Assembly (NCBI GenBank): GCA_020636005.1
Contig: JACJYR010000003.1
Coordinates: forward strand, 372,001 to 436,000
Direction of reading: 5' to 3'
DNA length: 64,000 bases
DNA from: Lewinellaceae bacterium
Lineage (GTDB): Bacteria > Bacteroidota > Bacteroidia > Chitinophagales > Saprospiraceae
Part shown: positions 26,247 through 33,678 of the stretch, one piece after another
How positions within the stretch are numbered: the stretch's first letter is position 1
How the letters are laid out: each line of letters starts with the position of its first letter
Position numbers and translations under genes: made by a program
Notes under the pieces: generated by a model
Seen by the model: the letters and a program-made list of their open reading frames with translations, nothing else
Told to the model about the DNA's origin: nothing
The model's database searches: none

Positions 26247-28625
26247 ATGAACCTGGACAACGCCAAAAACGCACTCAAAAAATATTTCGGCTTCGATGCG
26301 TTCCGACCCTTGCAAGCTGAGGTCATCCAATCCATTTACGATAAAAAAGACGTCATCCTGCTCATGCCTACCGGTGGTGGGAAATCCGTCTGCTTCCAAA
26401 TACCCGCCGTCACGATGGAAGGCACCTGCCTCGTCGTGTCGCCACTTATTTCCCTGATGAAAGATCAGGTGGAGGCACTTCGGGCCAACGGCATCCGGGC
26501 CGCATTCCTCAACAGCTCGCTCACCTACCAGGAGCAGCAACAGGTGGAAAACGAACTCTATCATGGCCGCCTCGACCTCATCTATACCTCTCCGGAAAAA
26601 ATGGCCTCGCAGGAGTTCATGCCCTTGTTGAAGGCCAGTAAAATCAGCTTGTTTGCCATTGACGAGGCCCACTGCATCTCTGCCTGGGGCCATGATTTCA
26701 GGCCGGAATACCGGCAGTTGAAGTTTTTGAAAAAAACATTTCCCAACATCCCTGTCATCGCCGTAACAGCCACGGCCGACAAGCTGACCCGCAAGGACAT
26801 TGCGCAGCAGTTGGAACTGGACAGGCCGGAAATGTTTGTCGCTTCCTTCGACCGGCCCAACCTGCACCTGGAGGTGCGCCCCGGCCGCAAGCGCATGGAG
26901 CAGATACTGGAATTCATTGCCAAGCACCCCGAACAGCCCGGCATCATTTATTGCCTTGCCAAAAAAACGACCGAGTCGGTGACGGCCAAATTGTTGGAAA
27001 ATGGTATCAACGCCGACTTCTACCACGCTGGCCTCGACAGCAGCCAGCGCTCCAAAGTGCAGGAAAATTTCAAACAGGACCGCACCACCGTCATCTGCGC
27101 CACCATCGCCTTTGGGATGGGCATTGACAAGAGCAACGTGCGCTGGGTCATCCACTACAATTTGCCCAAAAACATTGAAAGCTATTACCAGGAAATAGGC
27201 CGCTCCGGGCGGGACGGTGCCGATGCCGATACCCTCCTTTTTTACAGCGCCGGCGACCTAATGACGCTGCGTGATTTTATTCAGCAAAACGACAGCCAGT
27301 ACCGTGACATCCACATGGCCAAGCTGGAACGGATGTACCAGTATGCCACTTCGCTCATTTGCCGCCGCAAGATTTTGCTGAATTATTTCAACGAATCCAT
27401 GCAGGAAAACTGCGGCAACTGCGACGTTTGCAACAACCCGCCCCAGCATTTCGACGGCACTGTCATTGCCCAAAAAGCGCTCTCGGCGGTAGCAAGGCTC
27501 AAAGAACAGGTCGGCACGGGCATGTTGGTGGACGTGCTGCGTGGCTCCCGCTCTTACAGCTTGTTGGCTGCTGGTTTTGACAAAATAAAAACCTACGGCG
27601 CTGGTAAGGATGTGCGTCAACAAGATTGGTTTTTTTACCTGGAACAACTCGTTAACCAGGGACTGCTCGACATCGCCTACGACGACCACAGCAAGGTGAA
27701 GCTCACCGAGGCCAGCAAGTCCGTGCTGTACGATGGCCAAAAAGTACAGCTCATACAGGCCGACATCCTGCAGAAGCGCAAGGAAGAAGAGGAGGCCAAA
27801 GCTGCCGCCAAGACCAGGCCCGCCGCCGAACGCAACCGGGTACGGGACGAACTCTTCGAGCACCTGCGCCAACTCCGCCTCGATATATCCCGTGCGAAGG
27901 GAGTGCCGCCCTACATTGTTTTCACCGATGCCACCCTGGAGGAAATGGCTGCCGAGCGGCCCGCCACAGAGGCCGATCTGGCAAAAATCAGCGGGGTCGG
28001 CGAGGCTAAACTGGAGGAGTACGGACGTACTTTTTTAGATGCCATCCAGGATTTTTTATTGGAAAAAAAACGGGAGGGATTCTCCATTAAAGGCAGCACC
28101 CACCTGGAAACCCTGGCCCTGTACAAAGAGGGCCTGGGCTTGCAGGAAATGGCCGACAGCCGGGGCATGAGCCTCAATACCATTGGCAACCACCTCATCT
28201 ATCTGTTCAATAGTGGCGAGCCGGTGGATTTGATGAAATTCGTTGGCAGGGAGGATTTCGACCGGATAAAAAATGCCACCCTTGGACTGGAACGACCGTT
28301 CAAAATGAAAGAGATTTACGAGCAACTAAACGAGGAGGTGGGCTACGATAAAATCAGGCTGGCACTGGCCATGATAGGAGGAAGCGATACGCCGCAACCA
28401 GAACGCCCCGTGCCTGTGCCACCTGCACAAAAAGCATACAGTGTGGAGGAAGTAAGGCAACAATTTCCGAAAGCCTACCAGCCCTGGACGGGCGAGGAGG
28501 ACGAACGGTTGATGCAGTTATTTCGAGAAGGTGCTTCTGTGACGGAAGTGGCCAGGGCGCTGGAGCGGAAGCCGGGGGCAGTGAGTTCGAGGTTGCAGAA
28601 GTTGTTGACGGTGGAGGAGGATTGA
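26247..28625 (+). CDS. recQ: ATP-dependent DNA helicase RecQ with extended C terminus
   Basis: This 3'-5' DNA helicase acts in recombination and fork repair. The 792-residue protein has Walker A MPTGGGKSVCFQ (about 41-52), DEAH box AIDEAHCISAWGHDFRPEYR (about 137-156), the helicase C half with HAGLDSSQR and YYQEIGRSGRDG, the RecQ zinc site (CRRKILLNYF, then CGNCDVCNNP), a winged-helix domain, and an HRDC domain (about 525-600; RLDISRAKGVPPYIVFTDAT). After this come a HTH_40-like region (about 615-700) and a short Myb/SANT-like tail, WTGEEDERLMQLFREGASV. E. coli RecQ is 610 residues; the extra 180 residues are common in Bacteroidota. Confidence 0.96.
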   Translation: MNLDNAKNALKKYFGFDAFRPLQAEVIQSIYDKKDVILLMPTGGGKSVCFQIPAVTMEGTCLVVSPLISLMKDQVEALRANGIRAAFLNSSLTYQEQQQVENELYHGRLDLIYTSPEKMASQEFMPLLKASKISLFAIDEAHCISAWGHDFRPEYRQLKFLKKTFPNIPVIAVTATADKLTRKDIAQQLELDRPEMFVASFDRPNLHLEVRPGRKRMEQILEFIAKHPEQPGIIYCLAKKTTESVTAKLLENGINADFYHAGLDSSQRSKVQENFKQDRTTVICATIAFGMGIDKSNVRWVIHYNLPKNIESYYQEIGRSGRDGADADTLLFYSAGDLMTLRDFIQQNDSQYRDIHMAKLERMYQYATSLICRRKILLNYFNESMQENCGNCDVCNNPPQHFDGTVIAQKALSAVARLKEQVGTGMLVDVLRGSRSYSLLAAGFDKIKTYGAGKDVRQQDWFFYLEQLVNQGLLDIAYDDHSKVKLTEASKSVLYDGQKVQLIQADILQKRKEEEEAKAAAKTRPAAERNRVRDELFEHLRQLRLDISRAKGVPPYIVFTDATLEEMAAERPATEADLAKISGVGEAKLEEYGRTFLDAIQDFLLEKKREGFSIKGSTHLETLALYKEGLGLQEMADSRGMSLNTIGNHLIYLFNSGEPVDLMKFVGREDFDRIKNATLGLERPFKMKEIYEQLNEEVGYDKIRLALAMIGGSDTPQPERPVPVPPAQKAYSVEEVRQQFPKAYQPWTGEEDERLMQLFREGASVTEVARALERKPGAVSSRLQKLLTVEED

Positions 28626-28651
28626 ATGATTTTTGGATGCAGAACTTTATA

Positions 28652-28698
28652 GGACTGGAACACGGATTGGGCGGATTTTACGGATTGACACGGATTTT
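28652..28698 (+). repeat. Left arm of a 47-bp inverted repeat bracketing the HNH island
   Basis: The sequence from GGACTGGAACACGGATTGGG to ACACGGATTTT matches the reverse complement of 30131-30177 at about 39 of 47 positions. Both are built from ATCCGTGT units. The arm lies 27 bp after the recQ stop codon. Confidence 0.75.
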
Positions 28699-28721
28699 TA
28701 CCGACAGTGGCCCTACAAGAT

Positions 28722-28886
28722 ATGTTTCCACTTGATAAAAAGTATGTTGAAATAAATATTTGCGATAATTCAAAAAAAGAAGAGTGGAAAGCAATTAACA
28801 GCTACTGCTTAAAATTTGGAGAAGTTCCCCCTTTCAATGGTGCAATAGTCAAGAGTAAAAATTCCTATTTAACAGAAAATACATAA
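28722..28886 (+). CDS. Possible 54-aa open frame of unknown function
   Basis: An ATG opens a 54-codon frame rich in K, E and N (MFPLDKKYVEINICDNSKKE at the start, LTENT at the end). It is AT-rich compared with its neighbours and lies inside the mosaic island. The frame continues upstream without a stop for at least several codons (GTG at 28707). I recognise no family; it may be a fragment of a longer gene brought in with the island. Confidence 0.3.
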   Translation: MFPLDKKYVEINICDNSKKEEWKAINSYCLKFGEVPPFNGAIVKSKNSYLTENT

Positions 28887-28895
28887 AGTCGGGAA

Positions 28896-28951
28896 CCTCA
28901 CATCAAATCCCCAAACACCTTCTCCACCTCAATCTGCACCCCCGTAGCCGG
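28896..28951 (+). repeat. 56-bp direct repeat, copy A
   Basis: It runs from CCTCACATCAAATCCCCAAA to GCACCCCCGTAGCCGG and is identical over 56 bp to 29835-29890. The two copies lie 939 bp apart and flank the HNH pair. Read on the minus strand, the repeat encodes the last 17 codons and stop of a truncated protein. Confidence 0.92.
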
Positions 28952-29062
28952 GTCGGTCAACGTCCCTTTGTCAATATGAAGCTGCCCGTCATTGGGAAAG
29001 AGGATTTGAATTCTGTGATGACAATCCAGGCAGATTTTAGGCCCATCGGTAAGTACAGATCC
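28898..29062 (-). pseudogene. Remnant of the 3' end of a gene (CxxCHH-type protein)
   Basis: The minus strand reads ...TDGPKICLDCHHRIQILF, then FPNDGQLHIDKGTLTDPATG, then VQIEVEKVFGDLM and a stop. This looks like genuine protein sequence with a zinc-finger-like CLDCHH motif. The frame is closed by a stop at 29093 and there is no ATG or GTG start, so only the C-terminal part survives. The last 17 codons are repeated in copy B of the direct repeat. The parent family is not recognised. Confidence 0.5.
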
Positions 29063-29166
29063 CAGGCTATTTAGGAGGGATAATAATATTGATCAGACAT
29101 AAAAAATTGGGTAGCCAGTCGGTAACTCCTACACAAAAAATCCTACTTTTGGAGAAAAATCAACCC

Positions 29167-29415
29167 ATGTTAGCGCAGCAATACGACATATATCAAGACT
29201 TTGCAGATTTCATAGCCAACCTCTCACCTGAAAAACTGCTGTCCTACCACGCCCCGACAATGATGCAGCGCCGGGTTGAACAACTCGTCCACCTTAAAAA
29301 AGAAGGCAAAATAACTGTGGCAGAGGATCAGGAACTCGAAAAGTATTTCATGTTTGAACACATTGTCAGGTTGGCCAAGGCACGTGCCTTGAAATTACTG
29401 GCTGACAAAAGCTAA
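29167..29415 (+). CDS. Small helical partner protein upstream of an HNH endonuclease
   Basis: This 82-residue, probably all-alpha protein begins MLAQQYDIYQDFADFIANLS and contains a QRRVEQLVHLKKEGKITVAE segment and a C-terminal HIVRLAKARALKLLADKS. A longer frame starting from a TTG at 29089 is less likely. It ends 2 bp before the HNH gene. Two-gene units of a short helical protein followed by an HNH protein are frequent in cyanobacteria and Bacteroidota. Whether the first is an antitoxin or accessory factor is not known. Confidence 0.75.
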   Translation: MLAQQYDIYQDFADFIANLSPEKLLSYHAPTMMQRRVEQLVHLKKEGKITVAEDQELEKYFMFEHIVRLAKARALKLLADKS

Positions 29416-29417
29416 CA

Positions 29418-29828
29418 ATGAGCCGCTACATTTCCGCTTCGCTCCGAACAAAAGTCGCTGTCAGGGCTGAATTTCGATGTGAATATTGCCGCTTGCCGGA
29501 AATAGCCGCCATGGTCAAATTCCAAGTCGAACACGTTATCAGTATGCAACATGGCGGTAAAACTATTTTTGCAAACCTGGCTTATGCTTGTCCTGTCTGC
29601 AACTCAAAAAAAGGCCCGAACGTCGGCACTGTGCTGGAAGATGAAACAGTATTTGTCCGTTTTTTTAATCCAAGGAAACAAATGTGGTCAGCGCATTTTG
29701 AAATACAGGATGGGCATATTTTGCCAAAAACACAAATTGGTGAAGGCACTGTGAAAATTCTGGATTTTAACACACCAGAACAAATATTAGAAAGGGTAGT
29801 ACTAATGCAGGCAGGTTTGTACCCGTGA
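29418..29828 (+). CDS. HNH endonuclease
   Basis: This 136-residue single-domain HNH nuclease has the zinc-binding CEYC (about residue 21-24), the catalytic strand FQVEHVISMQHGGKTIFANL (His-Asn type, with EHV as the DH-like motif), and CPVCNSKKG (about 55-63). The short tail has no DNA-binding add-on. It follows its helical partner by 2 bp and is bracketed by a 56-bp direct repeat and, further out, by a 47-bp inverted repeat, so the pair looks like a mobile cassette. DNA target and role (restriction, homing or toxin-like) cannot be inferred. Confidence 0.88.
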   Translation: MSRYISASLRTKVAVRAEFRCEYCRLPEIAAMVKFQVEHVISMQHGGKTIFANLAYACPVCNSKKGPNVGTVLEDETVFVRFFNPRKQMWSAHFEIQDGHILPKTQIGEGTVKILDFNTPEQILERVVLMQAGLYP

Positions 29829-29834
29829 TCATTT

Positions 29835-29890
29835 CCTCACATCAAATCCCCAAACACCTTCTCCACCTCAATCTGCACCCCCGTAGCCGG
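29835..29890 (+). repeat. 56-bp direct repeat, copy B
   Basis: This copy is identical to 28896-28951 and begins 6 bp after the HNH stop codon. Sequence outside the 56 bp differs completely on both sides, which defines sharp junctions. Confidence 0.92.
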
Positions 29891-30130
29891 TATGTTTGCC
29901 ACAAGTTCATTGATTGACAGATTTAGTAGTTTTGAAGATATAAGTGGAACAGGTAGAGCAAATCCTGTCACGCCTGGTAGAAAAAACAGGCACAACCCCT
30001 TACTATTGCACCTGAAATGTGAATGGCTGAAAAGATTTTGTACTTCAGACAGGTCTTGCCGCAGGGGAGTGGAACCCGGGCAGCAGTGAACAAACGGATG
30101 TAAACTGATTTTTTCTGGCGTAACGCAAAG
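29891..30130. other. Non-coding-looking stretch of the island, open on both strands
   Basis: One plus frame (29892-30089) and one minus frame stay open for about 65 codons over the same 200 bp, and neither looks like a known protein. Base composition is more even than in the neighbouring genes. It may be a piece of a dispersed element. No start with support was found, so no gene is called. Confidence 0.4.
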
Positions 30131-30177
30131 AAATCCGTGTAAATCTGTTTATTCCGCCAAATCCGTGTTCCAATCCT
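30131..30177 (-). repeat. Right arm of the 47-bp inverted repeat bracketing the HNH island
   Basis: It starts AAATCCGTGTAAATCTG and ends CCGTGTTCCAATCC, the imperfect reverse complement of 28652-28698 (about 39 of 47). It lies 78 bp before the hisS start codon, so the island reaches into the hisS promoter region. Confidence 0.75.
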
Positions 30178-30255
30178 TCCATCGCTGACCAGATGTCCAA
30201 CTTCTGATAAGAATAAACCCGTATCGATTTTTTTCAACCCAACGATTCAATCATA

Positions 30256-31821
30256 ATGACCGAAAGAGGCAACATACCCCGCAAAATCAGGGGCTTCAGG
30301 GACATAGACGCCGACCAGAACGAAATCCGGCGGCGCATCATCGAAGCGGCTACCAGGGTGTACCGCTCCTATGGGTTCGAGCAACTTGACACGCCCGTGC
30401 TGGAATATGCCGACGCCCTGGGAAAATACATGCCGGATGAGGACACGGTGGATAAGGGCGTCTATTCTTTCCGCAACCCTGAAGAAGAGCCTATCCTCGC
30501 CCCCGACGGCAGCGAACTGCGGGACAAGGAAGGCAAGGTGTATATGGAATTTGCGCCGCTCGCCCTGCGATACGACCTGACCGCCCCCCTCGCCAGGGCC
30601 TACGCAGAACGCCTTTGGCAGGATTACCGCCGCAAGCAGGTGATGGAAACCAATGCGCCCCTGTACCGTCGCTACCAGTACGGCCCCGTTTTCCGCTACG
30701 AAATCAAACTGCTGCCGGGCCGATTCCGGGAGTTTTGGCAACTGGATTTCGACTCCGTAGGCACCAACGATGTAGCTGCCGACGCCGAGGCCTGCATGAT
30801 TTTGTCTGACGCCCTGGAAGCTATCGGCCTGCAACGGGGTACTTTCAGGGTAAAAGTCAACAACAGGAAAGTGCTCAAAGGCTTCCTTTTTTCAATCGGC
30901 ATTGACACGGACGACCGGGAGGGGGCCGTGCTGCGGGTCATTGATAAATTGGACAAAATAGGCTGGGACGACATGCGCCTCGAACTGGGCCCGGGCCGGG
31001 AAGATACCTCCGGCGCCGCCATTGCCGGCCTGCACCTCGATAGCAGCATCATTGACCGTATCATCGGTTTTTTAAAATTGGCTACCGGCGTTTCAGGCCG
31101 GCAAAACGTGCTGGCCGAACTGGAAAAAGCTATCGGCACCAACGAACTGGCCAGGGAGGGCCTGGCCGAACTGCACAAGATGAACCAACTCTGGGACACG
31201 CTTGGCTTCGACGAACAGCGCATCGTGTTCGACACCACCCTGATGCGGGGCATGGCCTATTACACTGGGCCAGTCTTTGAGGTGGAGTCTTTGTTGAAAT
31301 ACAAGGACGAAAAGGGCAGGGAACGAAACGTAGGCTCCATCTGTGGCGGTGGCCGCTACGATGGGCTGGTGGAAAAACTACTCGGTATGAAAGTGCCTGC
31401 TACCGGCGCCTCCATCGGGGTTGACCGACTGGCCGAGGTGCTGCGCATGGCTGGCGAAGAGGAGATAAAAGCCGAAGGCCCCGTCCTCATTGCCTATTTC
31501 GATGATGACCTGCAGCCTGCCTACTACCGCCTGGCCCGTGAGCTGCGACAGGAAGGTATTGATGTGGAGGTCTATTGCGGCCTGTTCAAAGGCTTTCGGA
31601 AAATGAAAAAACAAATGGCCTATGCAGACGCCAAAAACTGCCCGGCCGTTATCCTCATTGGTGGCGACGAGGCTGCCAAGGGAGTGGCGACGGTGAAAAA
31701 TCTAAGGCTTGGGAAGGAAATGGCAGAGACTACCTCTGACAAACAAGAATGGATTTCAAAAGTGCAACAGGAAGTTCCCCTGGCTGATTTGGCCGTTCAT
31801 GTAAAAAATATGCTGGCTTGA
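30256..31821 (+). CDS. hisS: Histidyl-tRNA synthetase, alphaproteobacterial/eukaryote-like form
   Basis: The enzyme charges tRNA-His with histidine. The 521-residue protein is about 100 residues longer than E. coli HisRS. It has the class II core: motif 1 region, motif 2 (YGPVFRYE, about 142-149, then LPGRFREFWQLDFDSVG), HisRS signature RGMAYYTGPVFE (about 329) in place of the usual RGLDYYTG, GGGRYDGL (about 362), motif 3 GASIGVDRL, and a C-terminal anticodon-binding domain (about 420-520). The motif-2 loop reads RYEIKLLPGRFREF where E. coli has RHERPQKGRYRQF, so R116 and Q118, which I recall contacting the G-1:C73 end, are not conserved. The NDVAADAEACMILSDALEAI stretch resembles alphaproteobacterial HisRS. 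Confidence 0.95.
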   Translation: MTERGNIPRKIRGFRDIDADQNEIRRRIIEAATRVYRSYGFEQLDTPVLEYADALGKYMPDEDTVDKGVYSFRNPEEEPILAPDGSELRDKEGKVYMEFAPLALRYDLTAPLARAYAERLWQDYRRKQVMETNAPLYRRYQYGPVFRYEIKLLPGRFREFWQLDFDSVGTNDVAADAEACMILSDALEAIGLQRGTFRVKVNNRKVLKGFLFSIGIDTDDREGAVLRVIDKLDKIGWDDMRLELGPGREDTSGAAIAGLHLDSSIIDRIIGFLKLATGVSGRQNVLAELEKAIGTNELAREGLAELHKMNQLWDTLGFDEQRIVFDTTLMRGMAYYTGPVFEVESLLKYKDEKGRERNVGSICGGGRYDGLVEKLLGMKVPATGASIGVDRLAEVLRMAGEEEIKAEGPVLIAYFDDDLQPAYYRLARELRQEGIDVEVYCGLFKGFRKMKKQMAYADAKNCPAVILIGGDEAAKGVATVKNLRLGKEMAETTSDKQEWISKVQQEVPLADLAVHVKNMLA

Positions 31822-31832
31822 TGCACGGTTAA

Positions 31833-32163
31833 GGATCGAAGGAAAAATAAACCCGATGTGTACTTCCGAAAATAAGTTTTAACAATCACCGTCCCTTCAG
31901 GACGGAATCTTTGTAGGATTTGTAAACATCAAAATGGTCTCCGTTCCAGCGGAACGGTATCTGGGAAGCAACGACATATCGTTCCTACGGAACGAAAGAC
32001 CTCAGTTCATGGCAAGCTACAAAGATTCCGTCCCGTTGGGACGCCCAGTAGCTTTTTCTTAAAAACTTATTTTCGGCGTTAGAAATCAGGATTATTTTCA
32101 AAAAAACCTTCCAGTACTGGGGTTTCAAAATCAAAATAGAGAAGTTATTTTTTTCATCGTTAA
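31833..32163 (-). repeat. Long (about 330-bp) version of the MITE-like element, copy R3
   Basis: The outer part is in minus orientation, from GGATCGAAGGAAAAATAA to TTTTTTTCATCGTTA. In place of the 5-bp spacer of the central palindrome there is an insert of about 220 bp. The insert has 15-bp ends (CCGAAAATAAGTTTT at both ends, inverted) and 27-bp inner inverted repeats (31890-31916 and 32017-32043, 24 of 27 matching), with further GTTCC/GGAAC palindromes in the centre. On the plus strand the insert points the same way as in R4, although the outer element is reversed. It sits between hisS and gmhA. Confidence 0.88.
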
Positions 32164-32171
32164 ATGCAGGT

Positions 32172-32750
32172 ATGATTGAGAAAATAAGATCCATAGTTAC
32201 TGAAAATATTGCTGTTCAGACTGCTCTTTTGAATGATGAAACCCTGCTGGCTGCAATCATAAAAGTAGTAGGGCAGGTAGTGGCTGTTTTCAATAAAAAT
32301 GGCAAAGTTCTTTTTTGTGGAAACGGTGGCAGTGCTGCCGATGCACAGCACCTCGCCGCTGAGTTGTCCGGCCGTTTTTACCTGGATCGGAAACCCTTGT
32401 TTGCGGAAGCGCTCCACGTCAACAGTTCCTTTCTCACAGCAGTAGCCAATGACTATGGTTACGATGCAGTGTTTGCCAGGGCGGTGGAAGCGATGGGGAG
32501 GCCGGGGGACATGCTTTTTGCGCTTTCTACCTCGGGAAATTCAACCAATATTTTGCGGGCGGCCTATGCCGCAAAGGAGCGGGAAATGCTGGTGGTGGGG
32601 ATGACTGGCAAAAGTGGGGGTAAACTGGAAAGTATCTGCGATTTTCAGCTAAAAATTCCCACCGAAAAGACGCCACGGGTACAGGAAGGCCATATCCTGG
32701 TGGGCCATATTATTTGCGAATTGGCGGAAGCGGCCTTGTTCAATCCTTAG
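32172..32750 (+). CDS. gmhA: Phosphoheptose isomerase (sedoheptulose 7-phosphate isomerase)
   Basis: This enzyme converts sedoheptulose 7-phosphate to D-glycero-D-manno-heptose 7-phosphate, the first step of heptose synthesis for lipopolysaccharide or S-layer glycans. The 192-residue SIS-domain protein has GKVLFCGNGGSAADAQHLAA (about 44-63), NDYGYDAVFAR, the phosphate-binding ALSTSGNST loop, and the C-terminal EGHILVGHIICELAE with the family's catalytic His. The start codon is 9 bp after repeat R3, so its leader comes from that element. The other heptose genes are not in the window. Confidence 0.94.
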   Translation: MIEKIRSIVTENIAVQTALLNDETLLAAIIKVVGQVVAVFNKNGKVLFCGNGGSAADAQHLAAELSGRFYLDRKPLFAEALHVNSSFLTAVANDYGYDAVFARAVEAMGRPGDMLFALSTSGNSTNILRAAYAAKEREMLVVGMTGKSGGKLESICDFQLKIPTEKTPRVQEGHILVGHIICELAEAALFNP

Positions 32751-33364
32751 AGGTTTTTCACGAAACCCACCTGCACGGGCATCCCAAAATTTTGGCCCCA
32801 GATGATGTTTGCCCTATCCACCAGGTAGTAGATACCGGTAGCCGTCATAAACAAAGTCCAGGCAAACCTGAAATCCTGCGAGGGCAGCTTCATACCCACC
32901 TGAAAAGTCTGGTTGTTCAGCGGGTTGTACATCCAGATCGAATTGTCGTAAGCGAGGTAGTACTGGGCCATGTCCCCCTGGAAAATGCACTGGGCCTGGA
33001 AGTGGGGGTTGTCTTGCTGGAATTGCGGCTGTTGCTGGAATTGCTGCTGTTGTTGCCTGATGTGCTCTGTTTTGGGCGCCATGTTGGTGAAATCTTTGGA
33101 GGTAGGCGGATTTTCCAACTGCCTTTCATCAATATCGTCGGCCAGGTTCAGCACGGCCATGGAAATCTGTGAACGGAGTTCCGGCTTGTCGCCCATGCCC
33201 AAAATTTTTTCCCGCTCGTATTCCTTGTGTTTGCCTTTCAGGAAAATGGATTGGTTATACAGTTCCCCGCCGACCGTTTTTAAAAAACTGGTCAAGGTTT
33301 CTATAGCTTCGGATAGTTCCCCTTCGCCAACCTGCATCCTTATTCTGTCGGTGACTTGTCCCAT
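32747..33364 (-). CDS. EAD11-like (effector-associated domain) protein with Gln-rich linker
   Basis: The N-terminal about 75 residues (MGQVTDRIRMQVGEGELSEA, LYNQSIFLKGKHKEYEREK, then ISMAVLNLADDID) match the pattern of effector-associated domain 11: a short helical bundle with EG-x-L-x-EAI, LYN and a closing N/H-x-A-L-x-L-x-D. EADs are death-like adaptor domains of bacterial conflict systems. A linker with QQQQQFQQQPQFQQ follows (about 102-115), then a C-terminal domain of about 85 residues rich in aromatic residues (MAQYYLAYDNSIWMYNPLNN) that I do not recognise. The ATG at 33364 was preferred over a TTG at 33409. The gene converges on gmhA with a 4-bp overlap. Confidence 0.65.
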   Translation of the reverse strand: MGQVTDRIRMQVGEGELSEAIETLTSFLKTVGGELYNQSIFLKGKHKEYEREKILGMGDKPELRSQISMAVLNLADDIDERQLENPPTSKDFTNMAPKTEHIRQQQQQFQQQPQFQQDNPHFQAQCIFQGDMAQYYLAYDNSIWMYNPLNNQTFQVGMKLPSQDFRFAWTLFMTATGIYYLVDRANIIWGQNFGMPVQVGFVKNL

Positions 33365-33678
33365 TTCGTCAAAGGTTGAAGGCAATGCGCCTTTTTTACT
33401 GCAAAACAAGGTAAACTTGCAAAATTTTTATGGGTGCATCCTTTAAATCGTTGTAGATAAATCGTTGTTTGAAATTGTTTGAGTTGTTTGAATTTGTTTA
33501 AAATCGAAGATTTACGTCAATAAATTGCCCTACATGGCTGGTTAACAAGTGTTTATCCAAATTTTAAAAATCAAATGACCTAAACTAATTTCAAAATTAA
33601 ACTTGCGTAAAAAAAATTGCTGTTGAGCCTGCAAGTTTTAAGGATCCACCTGATTTTGGAAACACAAGAAACAAAGTA
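33365..33678. other. Divergent intergenic region with TTGTTTGA tandem repeats
   Basis: About four imperfect copies of TTGTTTGA(A/G) lie at 33465-33500. The rest is AT-rich and holds the promoters of two divergent genes. No clear consensus promoter was seen. Confidence 0.55.

Noticed and set aside
26208..27155. 315-codon minus-strand frame over recQ
   Set aside because: It is antisense to the conserved helicase core, and its composition (His, Phe, Gly, Val) is that of the reverse strand of a real gene.
29892..30089. 65-codon plus frame in the island
   Set aside because: The same bases are open on the opposite strand, there is no family match that I can justify, and no start signal. Kept as an undefined stretch only.
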